Positions 58,432-64,000 of a DNA stretch of 64,000 bases are shown piece after piece. Within the stretch, counting starts at the first letter, position 1, and each line of letters begins with the position of its first letter. The position numbers were made by a program, and so were the translations under genes. The notes below the pieces were generated by a model. That model was not told the origin of the DNA and ran no database searches. It was given only the letters and a program-made list of their open reading frames with translations. This DNA is from Pseudoneurospora amorphoporcata (lineage: Eukaryota; Ascomycota; Sordariomycetes; Sordariales; Sordariaceae). The stretch spans positions 154,820-218,819 of the forward strand of contig MU859102.1 of assembly GCA_033297205.1 (NCBI GenBank). The letters are read 5' to 3'.

Positions 58432-59931
58432 CTACCTCCACTCCACACCAACAGTCCCCTTAACAGCCAACCCCTCATCGGGCGCCTCAATCCACACATC
58501 AACCCTCTCCCTGCGCGGTCCACCCAAGCTCGCCTTGTCGCCGTTCTTTTGTTTGTTAGGCAACAGCCTGACACATACCTTCATCTCCTCGCCTACGAAC
58601 AGCGGTCGGAGGTTTTTGTACTCTATGTTTGCGATCTCCCATTGTTTCCTCTTTCCGTCCTTCTGAGACTCTCGTTCTGGGACAAATAACCTCTCCTTTA
58701 TCGCCTCGGAGATCTGGGTCCCATCGGTACCAGTCCCAGCACCAGTCCCAGTGGCACCAGAAGTAGAAGCACCATTCAAAAACCCCTCCACCCCCCTCAA
58801 CATAACCACCAACGTCAGCGGCCCATGCACCAACCGCTCTTTATACCCCTCCACCTCCCTCGCGTACAGCGGGTCCAAGTGGATGGCGTGTGCGTTGAAC
58901 GTCAGCGCTGAGAACTGGAAGAGCAAAGTGGCATCCGGCGTCATGGTGAATGAGAAGTCGGGGGTGTGGGGGACGCGGATTACTCGTGCTGGAGCCGGTT
59001 CCAGTGTATGTTGGCCTGCGATGGGGGGTTGGCGTTCTCGAAGGAAAACTAAACGGCGGAGTTCCGAGATCACGCCCTCTTTTGGTTTTGATGGTTCCGT
59101 TGAGGTATTCATAGCCGAACTCTGCTCCAGGTACTTGTTAACCTCCGCCACAACCCTCTCCATCTCCGTCTCTGATACCCCCTCCGCCTCAGGTGGGAAA
59201 GTAACATACGTCCTCCAAACATCCACCCAAACCCTCTGCTCCTGCTCACTTCCAGCTCCCCCCTTCCCAAGCTGAGCAACCGGCTCCCCTAACGTCTCGA
59301 CACAAACCGTCTTCCTCCCATCCACCGTGAATTTTTGGTCTGCCCCCTTCGCAAACTCGATCCTCCCGCCCGCCCACATCCTCCTCGTGAAGGGCGCGCC
59401 GGGACAATGATCTGCGTCTGTGCCGTCGGGAAATAAAAGGTGGGGAGGGGTTTGGAGGGGGTAGTGGATTAAGTGGTAGCCTGGTGGGAGAGCAGCTTGG
59501 TACTGGGTGGTGGGCCATGGGAAGATGGATTGGGAGGAGGACGAAGACCGGGAGGGGGATTTATTGTTGTGAGAGCTGACGAAGCCCGCGGGAAGACAGA
59601 CGCTTGGTAGATGGGAAAATAAAGCGAGAGAAAGCAGATGAGATTGAGTAGGGTGGAGGGTATCGGGGATGAGCTTTGGTGGGATGCTAGAGAGGGTTGT
59701 GGTTGCTTGGTGAGGGTAGGTTTCGGGGTTGAAAGGTGGTGGTGGGCTCGGAGGGCCGTTTTCTGAGGAGCAGGCTGTTATGTGACTCCCATGTTGATTT
59801 GTTGCTGCTATTGCTGTGGTATTTCTAGGAAGACGGGTGGTTGAGGGAACGCGGTAGGCGAGGAACCTCCCCATTGTTACGGCTCTTGTGGTTGTGACTA
59901 TTGTCCTTGTCGTCGGGGTGAAGAGCCTCAT
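58432..59931 (-). CDS. HTD2: 3-hydroxyacyl-thioester dehydratase, mitochondrial (hot-dog fold)
   Basis: Dehydratase of mitochondrial type II fatty-acid synthesis (needed for lipoate precursors). One exon, 499 aa. I choose ATG 59931 because it gives a clear matrix-targeting peptide (MRLFTPTTRTIVTTTRAVTM, Arg/Thr-rich, no acidic residues). The N-terminal half is Pro/Ser-rich and variable with a first hot-dog-like part (MWAGGRIEFAKG). The C-terminal half has the hydratase core: TLLFQFSALTFNAHAIHLDPLYARE, then HGPLTLVVML. A Gly/Thr repeat insert (TGTGAGTGTDG, encoded near 58726-58760) interrupts the domain. It is longer than yeast Htd2 (280 aa) because of the linkers. Compared with other MaoC-like dehydratases, the AIHLD motif supports this call; substrate preference is inferred. 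Confidence 0.85.
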   Translation of the reverse strand: MRLFTPTTRTIVTTTRAVTMGRFLAYRVPSTTRLPRNTTAIAATNQHGSHITACSSENGPPSPPPPFNPETYPHQATTTLSSIPPKLIPDTLHPTQSHLLSLALFSHLPSVCLPAGFVSSHNNKSPSRSSSSSQSIFPWPTTQYQAALPPGYHLIHYPLQTPPHLLFPDGTDADHCPGAPFTRRMWAGGRIEFAKGADQKFTVDGRKTVCVETLGEPVAQLGKGGAGSEQEQRVWVDVWRTYVTFPPEAEGVSETEMERVVAEVNKYLEQSSAMNTSTEPSKPKEGVISELRRLVFLRERQPPIAGQHTLEPAPARVIRVPHTPDFSFTMTPDATLLFQFSALTFNAHAIHLDPLYAREVEGYKERLVHGPLTLVVMLRGVEGFLNGASTSGATGTGAGTGTDGTQISEAIKERLFVPERESQKDGKRKQWEIANIEYKNLRPLFVGEEMKVCVRLLPNKQKNGDKASLGGPRRERVDVWIEAPDEGLAVKGTVGVEWR

Positions 59932-61810
59932 CGTGGCATCGGGTTTGACTGTTGTCCAGTTGACCAACTAGGTGGAAATTTTTGTCGAAAACGTGGTTCA
60001 GGTTGCATAAGCTCATTCCCGGTTGAGGAACTGTGAATTCGTATAAGCCGTCACCGTCCCGAGATTTAGCCTCTCTTCCCTCCGCCGTCAACAGTATGTT
60101 CTGCTGGATCTCAAACGGTAAGGCAATTAACGACGTTCAAGTGAAGTAACAATGCCAAGACCCCGCCCAGCACCGGTTGCTGGTAACCGGTATTCCACCG
60201 TAACATACCATGTAAATTACACATACTGTATTTAACCATCTTTCGTCGGCTTCCGCCCCATCCACATCCAAATCTATCATCCATCCCCTGGTCAACCATG
60301 AGCTTCTGTTGTGGTAGGTATTGCCCCTGGGTGAAGGTGAATCCCAGCTCCGGATGCCATGGGATTTCCAAAAGCCTTGGCCCTTTTGAAGATTTACTAT
60401 TCCCTGAATACGTGGTCTTGGTGTTTCTTGGAATTTGTCTCAACGACGATCTGATTTGGTAACTGTTTTCCTTCTGGGGTCTTGCAGAGTCAGACCGCAC
60501 ATTGTATACCCCTGAGTCACTGACCCCCTTTCGCATACGCACATGGACGGCAAAGACTGTCAGCGGAAGGACCTGAGAAACAAGCAAAACATTTTGAAGT
60601 CTCTAGGCTTCCTTTCGCTCTCGCTGCTCGCTGCTCACTGCGAGGGAGATGGTGAGTTGTTGTTTGTTTGTCCTTCTTGGACTGTATGTAAGTAATGGCA
60701 TTGATGGATTTGTAAGTTGGTGGTTTCCCCCGTGTCATGTACTTTTTCTAACCTCTGTTTATGTTCATCTCGGTTTCTTTTTTATGTCTTCCCTCTTCCT
60801 TATGCCCTTGAGCTTGTCCAGTCCAAACGTCAACCCCAGGTCATCTATTGACTCTTTCCTCCGATACGCCATTTTCTCAGTACCTTTGCCATTAATCCCA
60901 TCACGGTGCGTGACGGTGACAGATTCTCTAAAGCGTCTATAATCGCCAAAATAGGAAACACCCAGACGCCCTCCCGTCTGAAGTCCATCTCTCCAGCCGT
61001 TTATATCTCCAACTCTTGTTTCGCTTGAATGTCCAGTGGCTGAGTGATAAAATTAATACCGACTTGCAAGCATTACACGCGCTAGCACGCAAGCAGAACA
61101 AAGCATTAAAGATGACTTATGTGCAACGAAGAAAATGATACGTGATGCAAAAAAAAGAGGAGGCCACCAGCCAAAGTTCCGGTTCCAGTACGATGCTATA
61201 CTTGAAGAAAGCGAAAGAGGCCTCTCCATCCGCCCATGATAACTTGCGGTGGTCTGGTCAGAGAGAGAAAAGACGCACACACAATGCGGTGATAATAAAA
61301 ACAAAAACGAGGGTCGAAAAGGGTAGTTAAATCAGTTACGGCGAGCCCCTAGCCCGAACTGAAAATGCATGAGTGCTCCAAACTCCTATGCTGGCCAAAC
61401 GCGAAACGAGGCATAATGTCATTCCCTGAGATCTGTGCCGCCCACCCATCCTATCCGTTCATCCATCCGGATCATTCCCATCCTTCGGCTGCTCCTATCC
61501 TTCCGATCGCCCCACCTCCCCAATATCTCCTGCCTGTCTCACCATGAGTACAAACGACGAGAGGCTTTGGGGGTTGTGGTATGTAAGTAGGTGACTGTCT
61601 CGCTGTGCTAGGTCAAGTATGGTGATCCTAGCATCGTTCGCTCGAAAATTCAAGGGTTAACATATTTTTCTCATTCCTATGAGAAATGAATAGCCCTAAA
61701 TCTCCATACGAAATCATGCGCGCAATCCCGCCAGACGGTGATGTGATGCCCTTGCGAGTTCCCGAGGTGGGTCTAGAACATCAACTACGGGTCCGCCTGA
61801 CGGAGTTTTG
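59932..61810. other. Intergenic: upstream of HTD2, downstream of the HAL4-like kinase
   Basis: About 1.9 kb without a supportable gene. Short open frames (up to 158 codons, 60111-60587) carry no motif. Confidence 0.55.
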
Positions 61811-63366
61811 TTAAAGGCCCTCCTCTCCGGCCTTGCAAAGTTTTATTTCACGGCCCCATTCGGACTTGAGGACCTGGGATGCCGTGATTCTACGGGACGG
61901 GTTCGGGTCCAGTATCGAGTAGATGACGTTCCTGCAACGAGCCTGGATTGATAACGGTCAGTTCTGCGACAGTGCTTTATCTGAGCTGCCGTAATTCGAC
62001 TTACCCTGTGTAACGACTCGATCGGTCCGTAGCCCTCCTCGTCCCGACGACCTTCCAGATACCTGGCGTAGAACTCGTCGTCGTCCTTCTTAGCCACCCT
62101 CCACAAATGGCGACCGGTCCTCATGGCCATGTAGATGACACCGCAAGCCCATACATCGACGGCACGAGCATCGAACTCTTTGTCGATGTACTCCTCGGGA
62201 GCAATGTAAGGGGCGGAACCACACAGACCGGAAACCATGTGCGCGTCGTTCTCCCAAGCCATACGGAAGCATTCGCCGTTGCCAAAGTCAGTAATCTTGA
62301 GGGCACCGTGGGTGGTGAGGAGGAGGTTCTCGGGCTTCAGATCACGATGAGCAACACCCATCTCATGCATGTACTCGACGCCACGCATCATTTGCTTGAA
62401 GAAGCAGTCCGCCTCTTGAACCTCGAGTTTTCCGGCGGCAAGGACAAGTGTGTAGAGATCGCCTCCAGCGCAGAATTCCATCACTTCGCAGAAATCTCCC
62501 TTGGCGTCCTTAATAAGGTCGAGGGTGTGAATCACGTTGGGATGTCTGAGGGAGGAGGAGATGCAGAACTCGGCGGTCAAGCGTTTGCTATACTTCTTTT
62601 CCGTTTCCTCAGGCCTGCGGCGGAACTCCTTGACGGCAAAAAGCTTCTCCCCGAGACCATTCTCCAGTTTCTTGTGTGAGATCCTCACGATACCAAAGGC
62701 ACCACGGCCAATGATCTCCTGGCATTTGCCGTATTTTTCGACCAGGGTGGTTGGCGGAGTGGACACGCCCTTCTTTTCTGCCGAGGAAGCAAGACCATCC
62801 TTTTCTTGTTTGAGAGTGTCGACCCAGCTGGAAACCAAAGACAGATCGTTTTCGGGGACTGGCTGTTCAGTCTTCCTGCCGAGGAAGCCCTTGATCATAT
62901 CGGTAAGCTTCTCCTGGCGGCGACTTGATTTCAAGTGGTGCTCGTGACCGCCTTGGGCCTCGGGGATGACGACGAAGCGTGACGGCGGCGCAGTGCCGTT
63001 CGTCTTGGCCTTGGCATCGGTGGTAGACATCTTGCGCTGCGGAGGGATAGGCTTCGAGCTCGACGAGGGCGGCGGGGATGGAGCTGTGCTGCTGTTACCG
63101 GGGGTGGTGTTTCTCGAGACAGCTGCATCTGCAGCAACGCGACCGGAATCTTTTGTCGAGAACATGCGAGTCAAGCGGTCCTTGACGGAAGCCTTTTCGG
63201 CAGGCTTTGGCAATTGCTCGGCAGAGCCGGTCGGGACGGGCTGGCCGTTCTGGGCAGCAAGATGCGGGGATCTCGAGGAAAGGTCAAAGGACTTGATGGA
63301 CGAGGTCTGCGAAGGTGAAGTGCGCTGCGAGGACGCAGACTTGGCGTCCGAGGTGCTGCTCGCCAT
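61811..63366 (-). CDS. HAL4: Serine/threonine protein kinase, HAL4/SAT4 type
   Basis: Fungal-specific kinase family that in yeast stabilises nutrient and potassium transporters and gives salt tolerance. Two exons: 63366-62005 and 61942-61811 (497 aa); the 62-bp intron 61943-62004 has a GTAAGT donor and ATCCAG acceptor. Start ATG 63366 is in a strong AACCATGG context. The N-terminal 200 residues are Ser/Pro/Lys-rich and disordered. The kinase domain (about 210-485) has glycine loop IGRGAFGIV, lysine in FAVKEF, HRDLKPENLLL, the family-typical DFGNGECFRMAW and PYIAPEEY. The second exon supplies subdomain XI (RNVIYSILDPNPSRRIT). Reading through the intron gives a frameshifted 507-aa version that lacks this. 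The yeast role is known; the target here is inferred. Confidence 0.93.
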
Positions 63367-63850
63367 GGTTGCAGATTTCCGAGGGGGGACGGGTTTCGGG
63401 TCGCTCGGTGGGTGTGATTGGGGGGAGGGCCAGTGGTCTTGTGGTTGTCTTTTTTTCGCGCTGGGCGACGACTGGGCGCTGTTTGTAGCGGGGATAGCGT
63501 ACGGCGGTCAAGCGAGGCCGATGGTGGTAGTCGCAGGGCAAGCGGATTGCAAGCGACCACGGGCGACACGGGCGAGCGTGGGATGAGGTAGGGTCGAAAA
63601 GTCTTGGGTCAGTTCGTTAACGGGCAGGCTTGGGTCGTCGTCTGGGGGGAGGGTCTTCCACTGCGCTTATGCAGGGAACAACGATGGTGGCGGCTTGCGC
63701 GCCTTGAATGAGTGGGCAGAAGCCCGGACTTGGACCCTTTGGGCCTTCAAAACGGCAGGGTATTGTCGAGGCGATGAACCTCTGTTTGGATTGCGAGAAG
63801 GACTCAATCCCCTTTATAAGCCGCGATAGGGCTGGCACGGCTGGCAACGC

Positions 63851-63899
<49 letters not shown>

Positions 63900-64000
63900 A
63901 AAAACCCCAAGAAAAAAACAACTACAGACTCGCGCCACAAACAAGATTCTCAGCGCTGAAACCACCTCTATTGGCCTGTGGCACGGACGCACCAACAGAA
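63367..64000 (-). promoter_or_regulatory. Upstream region of the HAL4-like kinase with A-rich run
   Basis: No gene is seen. A TATA-like TTATAAAG (minus strand, about 63811-63819) lies some 450 bp before the ATG. A 35-A run at 63852-63886 is followed after GAG(A) by another A run to about 63904, on the far side of the TATA-like site. Confidence 0.45.

Noticed and set aside
1..64000. Repeat-induced point mutation (RIP) or a transposon relic
   Set aside because: I see no long AT-rich, TpA-enriched block and no transposase, integrase or reverse transcriptase motif in any frame I read.

Overview
This window comes from the nuclear genome of a filamentous ascomycete, most likely a sordariomycete related to Neurospora, Sordaria or Podospora. 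The evidence is the short spliceosomal introns (about 50-200 bp) with GTAAGT/GTGAGT-type donors and CTAAC/CTGAC branch points just before the acceptor, the A-purine start contexts, and long gene-free intergenic regions. The gene set also fits: fungal lysophospholipid acyltransferase, MMM1, a STE11/NRC-1 kinase with SAM and RA domains, a HAL4-type kinase and a chitin deacetylase. I see no transposon, rRNA, tRNA, CRISPR or bacterial feature. One assembly gap (10 N) lies at 52517-52526 inside suspicious homopolymer sequence.

Layout. (1) 1-10 kb: the 5' three quarters of an MBOAT acyltransferase (ALE1, -), MMM1 of the ERMES tether (-), divergent VPS45 (+) and glutathione synthetase (-). (2) 10-20 kb: a very large SNF2/ATRX-type ATPase (+) and mitochondrial 5-aminolevulinate synthase (+). 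(3) 20-31 kb: a chitin deacetylase with a chitin-binding module at each end (-), adenylosuccinate lyase (+) and a C2H2 zinc-finger regulator (-). (4) 31-46 kb: a 4.7 kb gene-free stretch, a GPI-type cell-wall protein (+), VPS18 of HOPS/CORVET (+) and an NRC-1/STE11 MAP kinase kinase kinase (-). (5) 46-64 kb: the largest gene-free stretch (about 6.9 kb, containing the gap), a PH-like/leucine-rich-repeat protein with a proline-rich tail (+), a mitochondrial hydroxyacyl-thioester dehydratase (HTD2, -) and a HAL4/SAT4-type kinase (-).

Fifteen well-supported protein genes were found. I rebuilt the exon structures from splice signals, reading-frame continuity and family motifs; several starts and exons are therefore inferred. 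The genes are mostly housekeeping and are not an operon or a metabolic cluster. The loose themes are membrane traffic to the vacuole (VPS45, VPS18), mitochondria (MMM1, HEM1, HTD2), cell wall (chitin deacetylase, GPI protein) and signalling (NRC-1, HAL4-like). I did not find a clearly novel system. The most unusual items are two length-3n introns without stops (VPS45 and the SNF2 gene), a possible alternative C-terminus of the chitin deacetylase, a 16-nt microexon in ADE13, a RING cysteine codon split by the last VPS18 intron, dispersed GTAGGTA motifs, and the artefact-like sequence around the gap.
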